Assembly (NCBI GenBank): GCA_900491605.1
Contig: UESW01001616.1
Span: forward strand, 340,426-404,425
Direction: 5' to 3'
Source: Calamus simplicifolius
Lineage: Eukaryota > Streptophyta > Magnoliopsida > Arecales > Arecaceae
DNA length: 64,000 nucleotides
How positions within the stretch are numbered: position 1 is the first letter of the stretch; every line of letters begins with the position of its first letter. Shown here in pieces: positions 33,750 through 45,108 of this stretch. The position numbers and the translations under genes were made by a program. The notes below the pieces were generated by a model. It was not told where the DNA came from and made no database searches. It saw nothing but the letters and a program-made list of their open reading frames with translations.

Positions 33750-35404
33750 TGTTGGGGAGATTGTTGAGAAATTGTTGCCCCAATCTTATTGATTTTGATG
33801 ATTACCAAAAGCCATGAGTATATTAAAAGATGCAATGAATTTATTTACATGAGCAATGAATTTATTTAGAATAATCAATGAGTATGTTAAGTATGACTTT
33901 AATCAATTTGAAAGTAACTTCAAGCTCCATGTTTAAGCTTTCAAAAAGAAATTTTTATACTTCATATCTCAATCAATGAGTTTTTGGAACATTTCTTGAA
34001 TTGATTCCTAATGTCAATTTTATTGTATTCAAGTCAAAAATTGATTTAAAATTAATCTGGAACGAATTTCAAAGTCAATCAGAAAATTCTCTGATTTTTG
34101 ATACGTTCCGGAGCCGACTCTAGAGTTTCAGAGTCGACTCCACTCAGTATACAGAGATGTCTGTTTGTCTCGAGTCGACCCTGTGATTTCTCGAGTCGAC
34201 CCCCGATTTTGTCGAGCCGACTCCATGACTGTGTGAGTCGACTCCGCTCAGACACCAGAGAGTTGTTTTTCTGAGCACTTCTCGAGTCGACCCCTTGCTT
34301 TTCATGAGTCGACCCCCGACTGTCAGGAGTCGACACCTTATTTTTGTTGAGTCGACCCCTTAACTTTCTGAATGTTTCTATTTTTGGCATCGCGTCTTCG
34401 AGCCGACTCGCCTAAAGTTGGAGCCGACTCCAACAAATCTGGGCGTGATTTTTCTGAATGCCAACTCAGCGTCAACGGTAAGATTTTTCAATAACGGCTA
34501 GATTTCTTTGTTTCTAACGACTATATTTTTGCAGAGTCTATAAATAGAGAGGCCGTTTTCAAATCAAAAAGATATACAAATCAAGAGAGAAAAGAAAAAT
34601 CTTTCAGAAAAAGAGGAAAAACAGAGCGTCATTTGAAAAATCCGAGATTCAAAAATAGAGTGAAAGAAAAGGAGTGAAATCAAAGGAGACTTCATCTGTG
34701 CTCAAGTTCATCAATCCAAGAAAGTCTAGAAGAAAATCCAAGAGCCATTCAAGATCAAATCAAGAGATTTTCAACATTCAAAGAAAGGAGAAAAAGCTCA
34801 AATCAACTCCAACATTCAATCCGTGAAGAATCTGAGCTGAGGCCCGATTCCACACTTCAAAGGAGTTGAGAAGAAAAGAAGAAAAGCCTGCACTCAAATC
34901 AAATCTAAACAGGCCCTTCTAAACCTTTTTTATTTTGAAATATCTGCTCAAAAGGAGCTGTTTTGTATTAAACTCATATTTTATCTTGTGGTTTGCTAAT
35001 TCAATCAGTGGGTTGAATTAGTGGAGGTAGTTTACCTCGGCACAAGCTAAGGATAGCTTGTGTGTTGGGTTTTGTGCTGGTGAGCCCGTGTAAAACCGGC
35101 TGGGTTCGTTGTGATCCCGGGAAAACAACAAGTTTGGGTTGTAAGCTTGTAAAACAACTCGACTGTAATCGAGGAGATTATAGTGTGGACCCAAGTGGAG
35201 CTTGGGAGTGGACGTAGGTGTTGGATACACCGAACCACTATAAAATCTTTGTGTTTGCCGTGCTTTTTATCTCTCTCTTGCTATCGTGCTTTAACTTGAA
35301 TTAATTGTTATATCCTCTCATCAATAGTTTAAATTTATTTAAAAGGCTTAATTTTTAAAAGAATCCAATTCACCCCCCCTCTTAGGTTGCCATCTGGGCC
35401 AACA
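33750..35404 (+). repeat. SIRE-2 3' LTR
   Basis: 1655 bp matching 24759-26418, with TATA box at 34539-34546 and palindrome array at about 34111-34436. It ends GGGCCAACA, followed by the CAAGG duplication. Confidence 0.95.
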
Positions 35405-35409
35405 CAAGG
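35405..35409. repeat. Target-site duplication of SIRE-2, right copy
   Basis: CAAGG, equal to 24754-24758; Copia-A gag resumes here. Confidence 0.95.
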
Positions 35410-36521
35410 GCAGATTCCTGCCAAAGGGGACATTCAGAAAAGTTCCAAATGTTTCTTCTGCAAGAAGAAAGGGCATTTGAGGAAGGATTGTGCCAAGTTC
35501 AAACAGTGGCTTGACAAGAAAGGTACTCAACTCTCTTTTGTCTGTTATGAATCTAACATGATTAATGTTACTCAAGACACATGGTGGATTGACTCTGGTT
35601 CTTCAATCCATGTTACCAACTCCTTGCAGGGATTGCAAGACCTGCGGAAACCAGTGGGAAGTGAATGCTGCATCTATTCTGGAAACAAGATGTCATCACA
35701 TGTGGAAGCCATTGGAACTTGCAAACTTGTTTTAGATAGTGGTTTTATTTTAAGTTTGGAAAAGACATTTTATATTCCTGGTTTTGCTAGGAATTTAGTT
35801 TCTGTTTCAAGACTTGTATCTTGTGGATATTCCTTTAAATTTTTGGATTCATCTTTCAGTATTTCTTATGGATCTGAGATTATTGGATGTGGTACATTGT
35901 CTGATGGTCTTTTTCGTCTTAATTTAGAAAATGACAATCACTATTCTTCTATGCATGTTGGTGTTAAAAGATGTGTCGTTGATGAGAATTCGTCTAATTT
36001 GTGGCATAGGAGATAGGTCATATCTCCATTGATAGAATCAAGAGGTTGGTACATGATGGAGTACTTAGTACTCTTGATTGGACTGACTTTAGTACTTGTG
36101 TAGACTGCATTAAAGGTAAGCAGACTAACAAGTCAAAGAAAGGTGCAAAGAGGAGTTCTCAATTGTTAGAAATAATTCATACAGACATTTGTAGTCCTGA
36201 TATAGATGCATACCGTAATAAGTATTTCATCTCCTTTATTGATGATTATTCGCGTTACATGTATCTCTACTTATTGAACAGCAAAAGTGAGGCACTTGAT
36301 GCTTTCAAAATTTTTAAGGCTGAAGTAGAGAAACAATGTGACAACGAATCAAGATCGTAAGATCTGATAGGGGAGGAGAATACTACGGTAGATACACTGA
36401 GAGTGGACAAGCTACCGGTCCATTTGCAAAGTTTCTTCAAGATTGTGGGATTGTTGCCCAATACACCTTACCTGGTTCTCCAGATCAGAATGGTGTAGCT
36501 GAAAGAAGAAACCGAACATTA
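35410..36521 (+). pseudogene. Copia-A Gag zinc knuckle, protease, integrase (frameshifted)
   Basis: The frame after SIRE-2 begins with the knuckle CFFCKKKGHLRKDCAKFKQW, then the protease site WWIDSGSSIHVTNS (DSG). The HHCC zinc site is broken at its His pair by a one-base loss at 36012 (NLWHRR, then stop) and continues at 36046 with STCVDCIKGKQTNKSKKGAK, IHTDICSPD (first core Asp) and SFIDDYSRYMYLYL. A second break at about 36350 falls before the R-S-D-R-G-G second-Asp region. Integrase inserts element cDNA; this copy is defective. Confidence 0.88.
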
Positions 36522-37133
36522 ATGGACATGGTAAGGAGCATGCTTGCCAGCTCCAAACTTCCTCGGTCCTTATGGACTGAAGCCCTTAAGACAGCGGTGT
36601 ACATATTAAACCGGGTTCCAACCAAGGCTGTCCAAAAGACACCTTTTGAGTTGTTTAAAGGTTGGAAACCGAGTTTGCGACATGTACGCGTTTGGGGTTG
36701 CCCAGCTGAGGTGAGGATTTATAATCCACATGAAAGGAAGTTGGACCCGAGGACCTTAAGTGCATATTTTGTTGGTTATGCCGAAAGATCCAAGGGATAT
36801 AGATTTTATTGTCCTTCTCATAGCACTAGATTTGTGGAATCAAGAAATGCTAAATTTCTTGAAAACGACTTAATTAGTGGGAGCGATCATTTTCAAGACC
36901 TTGGTCTTGGGAAAGGTCATCAAGATGCTCAATGCTCCACTTCAAGTAGTGGACCGATTGTTGTAGTTCACAGTGCGCCTTGTGTTCGTGCACATGTTGA
37001 GCAACAGGTCCAAGAGATTCCACAAACTGCTGATCCAAATCCAGTAGACCTTGAAGTTCAGCAAATAAAATTGTTGAACAACCTGTTGAGCAACATGATC
37101 CTGTTTCACAGGAGAATGTTGAGGCAACATTGA
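36522..37133 (+). pseudogene. Copia-A integrase C-terminal half and linker
   Basis: Open stretch of 203 codons beginning MDMVRSMLASSKLPRSLWTE just after the E-R-R-N-R catalytic-Glu region, then AVYILNRVPTKAVQKTPFEL and a variable linker. It ends four bases inside the next open stretch, in another frame, so one indel separates it from RT. Confidence 0.88.
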
Positions 37134-38770
37134 GGAGGTCTACTAGGACTAGGAGACCAGCAATTCCTAGTGATTATGTTGTGTATCTGCAAGAATGTGA
37201 CTACAATATTGGAGCCGAAAATGATCCTGAAACGTTTTCACTGGCCATGAGTTCTAATGTATCTGACTTGTGGTACAAAGCCATGAAAGAAGAGATGGAT
37301 TCTATGGCATCTAACAAAGTCTGGGATCTTGTCAAGTTGCCTGATGGTGTAAAAGCCATTGGTTGTAAGTGGGTCTTTAAAACTAAGAAAGACTCAGAAG
37401 GCAACATTGAGAGACATAAGGCTAGACTTGTTGCCAAAGGATTTACTCAGAGGGAAGGAATAGATTACACGGAGACCTTTTCTCCTGTATCTAAAAAGGA
37501 CTCCTTCCGTGTAATCATGGCATTGGTGGCTCATTTTGATTTAGAGTTACACCAGATGGATGTGAAAACGGCGTTCCTCAATGGTGATCTAGAGGAAGAG
37601 GTTTACATGAAACAACCAGAAGGATTTTCCTCTAGTAGTGGTGAGAATTTAGTCTGTAAGCTGAATAAGTCCATATATGGATTAAAGCAAGCCTCCCGAC
37701 AATGGTATTTGAAATTTCATGATGTTATTACTTCATTTGGCTTTGAAGAAAACATCATGGATGTTTGTATATACCAAAAGGTCAGTGGGAGCAAGATTTG
37801 CTTTCTTGTGTTATATGTGGATGACATTTTGCTTGCGACTAATGACAAGGGTTTGCTATATGAGGTGAAACAATTTCTCTCAAAGAACTTTGATATGAAG
37901 GATATGGGTGAGGCATCTTATGTCATTGGCATAAAGATCCATAGAGATAGATCTAGAGGCATTTTGGGCTTGTCTCAAGAGACCTATATCAACAAGGTTC
38001 TAGAAAGGTTTCGCATGAAAGATTGTTCACCGAGTGTAGCACCCATTGTGAAAGGTGATAGATTCAGCTTGAATCAGTGTCCCAAAAATGAGTTCGAACG
38101 CGAACAGATGAGACCCATTCCATATGCTTCAGCTATTGGAAGCCTTATGTATGCTCAGGTTTGTACCAGGCCTGACATTGCATTTGTTGTTGGAATGCTT
38201 GGGAGATATCAGAGTAATCCAGGTGTTGACCACTGGCGGGCTGCAAAGAAGGTTATGAGATACCTTCAAGGAACCAAGGATTACATGCTCATGTATAGAC
38301 GGACTGAGAAGTTGGAAGTCATTGGATATAGTGATGCAGACTTTGCTGGCTGTATTGATTCACGTAAATCAACGTCAGGTTACGTGTTTATGTTAGCTGA
38401 TGGAGCTGTATCATGGAAGAGTGCCAAGCAGACCTTGACTGCTACTTCCACTATGGAGGCTGAGTTCGTCTCTTGTTTTGAAGCTATCTCACACGGTGTA
38501 TGGTTGAAGAGTTTCGTATCTGGGCTTAAAGTTGTGGACTCTATTTCGAGGCCCTTGACATTGTACTATGATAATTCAGCTGCTGTTTTTATGGCTAAGA
38601 ACAATAGGAGTGGTAGTCGTAGTAAACATATCGACATTAAGTACTTAGCCATAAGAGAGCGTGTTAAAGAAAAGAAAGTGGTTATTGAACACATCAGCAC
38701 TGAATTGATGATCGCGGATCCTCTGACTAAAGGCATGCCACCAAAAGGTTTCAAGGATCATGTAGCGTGA
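37130..38770 (+). CDS. Copia-A reverse transcriptase and RNase H (open 546 codons)
   Basis: An uninterrupted stretch covering the IN-RT linker (STRTRRPAIPSDYVVYLQEC), complete RT and complete RNase H. RT shows KARLVAKGFTQREGIDYTET, LELHQMDVKTAFLNGDLEEE (first Asp), KSIYGLKQASRQWY and LYVDDILLATND. RNase H shows YSDADFAGCIDSRKSTSGYV, TATSTMEAEFVSC and YYDNSAAV, and ends SKHIDIKYLAIRERV...DPLTKGMPPKGFKDHVA. It is the 3' part of a polyprotein, not a free-standing gene; the first codon is arbitrary and the upstream part is frameshifted. Product activity is unlikely without the upstream domains. Confidence 0.9.
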   Translation: MRRSTRTRRPAIPSDYVVYLQECDYNIGAENDPETFSLAMSSNVSDLWYKAMKEEMDSMASNKVWDLVKLPDGVKAIGCKWVFKTKKDSEGNIERHKARLVAKGFTQREGIDYTETFSPVSKKDSFRVIMALVAHFDLELHQMDVKTAFLNGDLEEEVYMKQPEGFSSSSGENLVCKLNKSIYGLKQASRQWYLKFHDVITSFGFEENIMDVCIYQKVSGSKICFLVLYVDDILLATNDKGLLYEVKQFLSKNFDMKDMGEASYVIGIKIHRDRSRGILGLSQETYINKVLERFRMKDCSPSVAPIVKGDRFSLNQCPKNEFEREQMRPIPYASAIGSLMYAQVCTRPDIAFVVGMLGRYQSNPGVDHWRAAKKVMRYLQGTKDYMLMYRRTEKLEVIGYSDADFAGCIDSRKSTSGYVFMLADGAVSWKSAKQTLTATSTMEAEFVSCFEAISHGVWLKSFVSGLKVVDSISRPLTLYYDNSAAVFMAKNNRSGSRSKHIDIKYLAIRERVKEKKVVIEHISTELMIADPLTKGMPPKGFKDHVA

Positions 38771-39067
38771 ATGGGACTTAGTTCCATGATGTAATGTCAT
38801 TGTATATACTTGTTCTTCAATGAAACTCTTATTCAGTTTGGATATTTCTCCTTTAAGTTGTATACATATTTGTTTGTTTTGAGGAATATCATTATGTTTG
38901 GACCACGAATAAACATAGGATTTATTCATTAAGTTATTTGGGCTATGCTGGGAAGTGTAACATATTGTGATACATAGAAGACAATACTCACATTTAGAGG
39001 AACTGTCGCCATGATCCGTATGTTAATATGGTGCATGGTAAAAAAATACATAGACCAAGTGGGAGAA
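38771..39067 (+). other. Copia-A 3' non-coding region and PPT
   Basis: Non-coding stretch between the pol stop and the 3' LTR. The last bases, AAGTGGGAGAA (about 39057-39067), form the polypurine tract next to TGTTGG at 39068. Confidence 0.8.
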
Positions 39068-39476
39068 TGTTGGTTAATTTAGATTCCTACTGGCTAGGGG
39101 AATAACCAACTCCTAATTTTATGGTATTATTTTAAAATTTGAACGTGCAAAACAGCGGGAGTGAGTTTGCGACTCCGTAACCATCGCCCGAACGTGCTCC
39201 GAAAATCTCTATGATGGAAGAAATTTCTTGAGGGTTTGTGTATATAAAATTGGTCCCTGGTACCTACTCTACGATATGAGAAAAACCACACACCATCGAT
39301 CTGGGTAGAGAAAGGACCAGAAGAACCAGAATTCAAAGCTTCTTCCTTTTATTATTTTATACCGAGGCCGGAATGATGGCGAGAGGTAATCCTCAATACT
39401 ATTTCCGCTGCTTTACTTTATTTTGAAGTGCCATGTTGATCTAAATCACATTAGGCATGTTATTGGTTGTTTTATA
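39068..39476 (+). repeat. Copia-A 3' LTR
   Basis: 409 bp matching 22078-22489. The end reads TTGTTTTATA where the 5' LTR has TTTTACA, so the terminal CA has mutated to TA. It is followed by the GGCCA duplication (39477-39481). Confidence 0.93.
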
Positions 39477-39481
39477 GGCCA

Positions 39482-40390
39482 CAGCTGCGGCAGCGAGGGG
39501 AAAGGGGAGTGGTAGCGAGGACGCCATGGTTGCGGCGGTGATGGGAACGGGAACGAGAATAAGTGCTCCGAGGACATGTGAAAGGACACTGGCGCGAAAC
39601 ATGAAATTCGAAGGGAGGAAAATTTTGAACTCTGGTGCTTTGAAGGGTCGAAAAACCTTTCGACTTCCCAACGCTTTAAAAGCGTCAAGAGAATATCTCT
39701 TCATGCGAGATTATATTTAGTGAAAAAATAATAATAATAAAGAGTCAGATTTGAAAGATAGATTAAATCATTACGCTAAAGGAGATTTGAGTTTTCTCGT
39801 GTGAAAAAAAAAAATGTACCACACGTTTGTCCTAAAAGAGATTTAGTCTTTTTTTCATGAAAAAAAAAAAATGAACCATACGCTCTCCTCCAAATACACA
39901 CCAAAACTCCAATGTCCGTTGGTGGCACGATCTCAACGGACGATCTCCTCCACTGGCACGATCTCAACGGACGAGGCATGATCTCAATAGACGATCTCAA
40001 CGGCAATCTTCAAAGGAAAAACAAGAAATTATGAAGATGTTGTTTTTCTTGAATTTTCATCCTTTTTAAGCCTATTTATAAATTTTTTTTTAATGATTGA
40101 GCGTTTTATTTTATTTTATTAAAACAGCCACACGTTTGATATTTTTAAAGCAGCCAAGCATTTAATTTTTTAAACGTATGTTCGTTTTTTAGTGGGCAAG
40201 CATTTGTTTTTTTTAAACCGGGCGAATGTGTTGATTTTTTTTTTTTTTTGAAAAACCTTTCAACTTCTCGACGCTTTAAAAGCGTTAAGAGAATATCTCT
40301 CGCTCCTGGTTCAGGCCATATTTTTTCAATGCTTATTAGCATCGAGAAAAGCCTTTTTTAGCATTGGCTCTCGTCAGATTTGTTGTAGTA
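39482..40390. other. Right interior of the CACTA-like element
   Basis: No gene supported. A block CCTTTCGACTTCCCAACGCT... at about 39653-39705 is repeated in diverged form at 40255-40300; both contain CGCTTTAAAAGCG-type palindromes. Between them are a pair of A-rich repeats (39785-39880) and three to four copies of a CACGATCTCAACGGACGA-like unit (39928-40000). Confidence 0.55.
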
Positions 40391-40631
40391 GGTTAAGTAT
40401 ATGACTATATGTAATTATGTTGGTACATATATGTAAACCTGTAATATATCTATGATGGATAAATTGTGTAGTTTGATTAAATTTTACGATTTGATTAATT
40501 AAGTTTTAAGTTTTTATTTTAAATTTTTTTTAGTATTGGCATGAAAATATTTAATAACTAATTAAATATTAATTTTGTAACTTATCTTCATTTAATGTGT
40601 GAGCAAATTATAATTTGGATACTTTTTTAAA

Positions 40632-40683
<52 letters not shown>

Positions 40684-41865
40684 CAAAATACATTCGTCAA
40701 TAATAATTAGCTTTATCTTATGGAAGTATGCATTTCCTTGTGAGTATATTTATAGCCGTTGCTAAAAATAGGTATTATAAGTTGATACCTAAATCTTTTG
40801 CCAACGTGTGTGTATATATATAGGGCTATGTTGGTAAAACTTTCAATTATTCCTAACAGTAATAGGGCTATGATGAAATAGTTTATTTTTTTCAAGAGAA
40901 CTTGTCATCATAAATATAATTTTTTTTCAATAGGATAATTTTTATCATAAAAATTAAATTTTTTTCAATGGCCTTTTATATCATCATTTTTTTGTCAATA
41001 AAAATTTTATCAACGATTTACAACAAACTTAAAATTCATCAAAAATTTTTGTAATAACTTTTGTTTTTTTTTCAATAAAGTTTGTTTATTGAAAAAAAAT
41101 CTTTTTTCCTGTAGTGACCGTCTTGCTCTCTGCTCTCCTCCTTAATCCATGCTCGGGTCATTCGAGTGGAATATCTTTTATCTCGAACTCTGGCAGATCA
41201 GCAGTTGAGCACACATTCCTTAGCAACCAAGTCTGGAACAGGTAATATATCCAAACGTGTACCTTTTTCTGTTTTAGGGGGTCTAAAAATTAGGCTACCG
41301 TACCTTTCATTCATAAATTTGTAAATATTGAAATAGTCAAACGCTTACTTTCTTTATCTTTTAGAATTTAATACGAGCAGAGCATCCATCAAACATGTGC
41401 AAATATTGAAATAAATATGTTTAGGGTGGTCAAAACGTAGGTATTTCTAACAATATATTTTGTCCTACCGTTGGAGGGTTAACGTGTAAATTATTATCCT
41501 TTAATAACCTAAAAATTAGGCCACCAACCCTTTCATTCCTAAAGTTAAAAATTATTAATAATTAACTATTGAGAAACTAAAAATAAATATTTTTTTTAAA
41601 GGAATATGAAAGAGATATTACCATTAAAAGCTGAGCCCTTTTTTAAATAAAGAAGAATGGTATTTTCTATGCCTTTCATAGTATGGACACCTGCAGTCTT
41701 ATTATTGAGGAAGATTCTATTACTGTTATCCCTTATCCGTTCTAATAGGAATTCTGTGATCACTTGCTAACTAATTCCTTGATTTGCGACATTCGATCTA
41801 TTCTTTAGAGAGCTTATGGTGTTCAGATTTAGCACATCTATCGAAAGCCTATTCAGCAGCAGACT
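40391..41865. other. AT-rich intergenic stretch
   Basis: No gene is visible. It contains a TA microsatellite (about 40634-40679) and T-rich repeats with TTTTTTTCAAT motifs (40915-41090). The stretch ending CCTGTAGTG at 41115 looks like an inverted CACTA terminus (CACTACAGGAAAAAA), but no partner end was found in the window. AGACT at 41861-41865 may be the left target duplication of SIRE-4. Confidence 0.5.
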
Positions 41866-43356
41866 TGTTGAGAAAATTATTAAGAAATTATTTACCCAAT
41901 TAATTGATTTTGATGATTAACAAAGCCATGAGTACATTCATTGTGTTTCTGATAGATTTGATAAGTGTTTCAGGAATTAAGATTGGTTATTTATTCAAAT
42001 GGCACTTAGAAATCAGTTTTGAACCGAGTTTCAATGGAATTTATTTAAGTTCAGAATTTGGAGCTGACATCTTAATAGTCTCGAGCTGACTCCAGAGTAT
42101 ATCAGAGCAGTTGTATATTTTTGGCACGGTTCGAAGTCGATACCTAGAGTTTCGGAGTCGACACCTGAGATTTCGAAGCTGACACATGGATTTTGGGAGC
42201 TGACTCTAACCTGAGTTACAGAGACTATGTTTTTCGGAGCAATTCTCAGAGCCGACACATCAGAATTCAGGAGCCGACTTCAGTCAGCGAGGAGTCGACA
42301 CTTTGCAAAGTCGGAGCCGACTCCACGTCGAATTGATTTTTGCTATTTATGGAAACATGATCTGGAGCCGACTCCAACATGTCAAGGACGATTTTTCAAA
42401 AGTGCCAGATCGGATTCTAACGGATATATTTTCTCACCTAACTCTCAACGGATCTATTTTCTTACGTGCAGAATCATCCAAGATACTTTGTAACGGCTAG
42501 TTTCCCACCTAATCTCAGATTAAGACTCTATAAAAGGAGGGATTCATCTGTTTGAAAAAAAGAACAAAAATAGAGGGAAAATAATAGAAAAATCAAGAGA
42601 AATCCCCAGTGAAAAAGAAAGAGAAAAATCTCTGAGTCCAAGCCTATCAATCCAAGAGAGATTCATGAGAAATCCCAAGCCCTAAAAGTTTAAATTCGGA
42701 GGATTTCAAAAGGAAAAAAAGAAGAGCAAAAACCCTATTTCTTCAACGAGCTGTGTTCAAGATTCAAAGATTCAATCCTTGCTCATCCATTCAAAGAGAA
42801 GAGGAAAAGAAGAAAAGAAGAAAAGCTCAAATCCACTTGGCTTCAATCCGGCTTTTCTAATCTTGTTTTATTTACATTGATTATTTGCTCATTTGAGGAG
42901 CTTTAAATTGCTGTAAATTCATATTTGAATTGTTGTTTGCTAATTCAATCAGGGAGATTGAATTAGTTGAGGTAGTTTACCTCAGGTCAAGCTAAGTTTA
43001 GCTTGGGTTGGGTTTTGTGCTGGTGAACCCATGAAAACCGGCTGGGTTCGTTGTGACCCCGTGTAAAATAACAAGTCAGAGTTGTGAGCTTGTAAAACAA
43101 CTCAGCTGTAATAAGTGAATTATAGTGTGGACCCAAGAGTTGCTTTGGAGTGGACATAGGTGTGGGATACACCGAACCACTATAAAGATCTTGTGTTTGT
43201 AGTAATTGTCTCTATCTCTCTCTCTTATTGTGCTTTAATTTATTGTATCACTTCACTAGTATACTTAATCTTTGTGAAATAAGTTTTAAGTTTTTAAGTG
43301 TTAAATTTTTAAAGAACCCAATTCACCCCCCTCTTGGGTTGCCATCTGGGCCAACA
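41866..43356 (+). repeat. SIRE-4 5' LTR
   Basis: 1491 bp, TGTTGAGAAAATT...CTGGGCCAACA. It aligns to the SIRE-2 LTR at both ends, with a diverged middle. Variants of the palindrome (GAGCTGACTC, GAGTCGACAC, GAGCCGACTC) are scattered through about 42080-42375, and a TATAAAAG box lies at 42529-42536. Confidence 0.88.
42529..42536 (+). promoter_or_regulatory. TATA box of SIRE-4 LTR
   Basis: TATAAAAG in the same relative place as TATAAATA of the other SIRE LTRs, between the palindrome region and the transcribed leader. Confidence 0.7.
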
Positions 43357-43358
43357 AT

Positions 43359-43370
43359 TGGTATCATAGC
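43359..43370 (+). promoter_or_regulatory. SIRE-4 primer-binding site (mutated)
   Basis: TGGTATCATAGC, one mismatch to the TGGTATCAGAGC of the other copies, two bases after the LTR. Confidence 0.85.
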
Positions 43371-43417
43371 TTGTGCTCATTTTTAGTTGATCTAACGATC
43401 AAAAGTTAAAGATCCAA

Positions 43418-45108
43418 ATGGCAACACAAGCTGGATCATCTTTTGCTGAAGGTCAATCCACTAATAGGCTACCTTTGTTTAATGGCTCTAATTATTCATA
43501 TTGGAAAGCAAGAATGAGGATTTTCGTTCAAACTTTAGATTATGAATTATGGAGTGTCATTACAAATGGACCTAGTACACCCACACACATTGTAGATGGT
43601 TCAATAGTTTCTAAGCCCGAAAGGGATTGGAATGAAAACGATAGAAAAATGGCTCAGCTCAATGCAAAAGCCATGAATGTTTTATATTATTCTTTGGATG
43701 CAAATGAATTCAATAGAATATCTACTTGTATTTCAGCCAAAGAAATTTGGGATAGACTAGAAGTTACCCATGAGGATACTAACCAAGTAAAAGAATCCAA
43801 AATTAACATTCTAGTGCACAAATATGAATTATTTAGCATGGAACAAACTGAATCAATCACATGCATATACACTAGATTCACTGATATTATTAATGGTTTG
43901 AAAAGTCTTGGTAAGACTTATACTAATTCTAAATTGGTGCGTAAAATTCTTAGATCTCTTCCAAAAACATGGGAAGCAAAAGTAACTGCAATCCAAGAAG
44001 CCAAAGATTTGAATGCTCTACCTTTGGAGGAGCTCCTTGGATCCTTGATGACCCATGAGCTGACAATGAAGCAGCATCAAGAGGAAGAGGTGAAAAAGAA
44101 AAGAACCATAGTACTTAAGGCTGCAGAAAAGGAATAAGCAGCAGTGAGGAAGAAGAAGAAAATAATGAAACAGCTCTCCTTGCAAAGAAGTTTAGAAAGT
44201 TTATGTAAAGAAGGAGACCCTTCCATAAAAGGAAATCATGAATTAAAATGGAAGGAGAAAAGGAAAAAGATAAAGATAAAGAAAAAGAACCCTTGACACG
44301 TTATGAATGTAAGAAGCCGAGGTATTTTTTATCTGAATGTCCTCAACTAAAGAAGGGTTACAAGAAGAAGAAGAAAGCCTATGTTGCAACTTGGAGTGAT
44401 AGTGAAGAGTCTTCATCTGAAGAAGAACAAAAAGAGGTTGCAAACATATGCTTCATGGCAAACGATGAAAATGAGGTATGTACTGAAACCCCTAATGATG
44501 ATTTTACATTTGATGAATTATATGATGCATTTAATGAATTAGCTAGTGATTTTAAGGTTTTGAGAATGAAAACAAATCTTTGAAAACTGAAAACATAAAT
44601 CTTCTCAAAGAGAAAAATGAACTAATTCTTGAGGTTAAAAATCTAAAATCTGAAAATAAAAATATTTTAAAAGAAAAGGAATCAATTTCTAATGAAAATA
44701 TTAATTTAAAAAAAGAAATTGATAAATTTAAGAACATTATTGATAAATTTACATATAGATCAGAAAAACTAATTTGCTTTTAAGTAATCAAAGAGCTGTA
44801 TTGATAAAGCTGGTTTAGGATATAAATCATACATGAAACAAAAATATGTCAATAATTTCTTTGTAAAGAAAAATGATACTTCATGTTATCATTGCAACAA
44901 AAAAGGACATAAATCTTATGAATGCAATTTTAGAAAAACTAATAAGAATTTAAATATTAAAGGCAAGAAAATATGGGTTCCAAAAGGAACAATCTTTATT
45001 GCTACTAACCATGAAGGACCCAAGAAAGCTTGGGTACGAAACAAAAGATTTGATTATCTTGCAGGAGTATCTTGCGACCAAAGGATCAAAACGAAAGTGG
45101 TATCTTGA
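43418..45108 (+). pseudogene. SIRE-4 gag (broken)
   Basis: ATG 43418 (MATQAGSSFAEGQSTNRLPL) opens 239 codons of Gag with GSNYSYWKARMRIFVQTLDY and LRSLPKTWEAKVTAIQEAKD. Stops and indels follow near 44137 and 44207. The first knuckle region (44296-44340) reads RYECKKPRYFLSEC, having lost its first Cys and His. A coiled coil spans 44580-44783, and the second knuckle CYHCNKKGHKSYEC (44884-44925) is intact. The tail WVPKGTIFIATNHEGPKKAW is as in SIRE-3. Confidence 0.88.

Larger units (their letters stand above)
24759..35404 (+). mobile_element. SIRE-2: complete-length Sirevirus-type element
   Basis: Plus-strand element of 10.6 kb: 5' LTR 24759-26418, PBS 26421-26432, gag 26484-28230, pol 28227-31356, palindrome spacer, third ORF 31826-33224, purine-rich 3' region, PPT, 3' LTR 33750-35404, all within CAAGG duplications. 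The internal part is nearly identical to SIRE-3. It is defective through several one-base indels. The first 290 bases of its LTRs differ at about seven places by eye, so it is older than SIRE-3. Confidence 0.96.
22078..39476 (+). mobile_element. Copia-A: full-length Ty1/copia element, split by SIRE-2
   Basis: Plus-strand element with LTRs 22078-22489 and 39068-39476, PBS at 22492-22504, PPT just before 39068 and GGCCA duplications. Its gag is cut at 24758 by SIRE-2 (24759-35404). With SIRE-2 set aside the element is about 6.7 kb. Pol is of a non-Sirevirus copia type close to E1. The LTRs differ at roughly 18 positions by eye, so the insertion is not recent. Confidence 0.93.
20978..40390. mobile_element. 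Probable non-autonomous CACTA-like element, split by Copia-A
   Basis: Left end CACTACAACAAAT at 20978. The right end, reverse-complemented, begins TACTACAACAAAT (40378-40390), a 13-base inverted terminus with one mismatch. Near both ends are palindromic motifs of the GACGCTT/AAGCGTC type (21090-21180; 39670-39690; 40268-40290), as in subterminal repeats of CACTA elements. Without Copia-A the element is about 2 kb and has no transposase. I could not find a matching 3-base target duplication, so the exact limits are less certain than for the LTR elements. Confidence 0.6.

Noticed and set aside
35018..35238. Minus-strand open frames near the end of SIRE LTRs (also 26032-26250, 42987-43172, 55494-55730) and plus-strand equivalents in SIRE-1 (4290-4502, 13050-13247)
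   Set aside because: Same conserved LTR leader sequence read in chance frames, in all SIRE copies; it is transcribed leader next to the PBS, not a gene.
40634..40679. TA dinucleotide run as a possible replication or regulatory site
   Set aside because: Ordinary microsatellite in AT-rich intergenic DNA.
41091..41115. Inverted CACTA-type terminus ending CCTGTAGTG
   Set aside because: No partner CACTACAGG end was found in the window and no target duplication could be shown, so I do not call an element.
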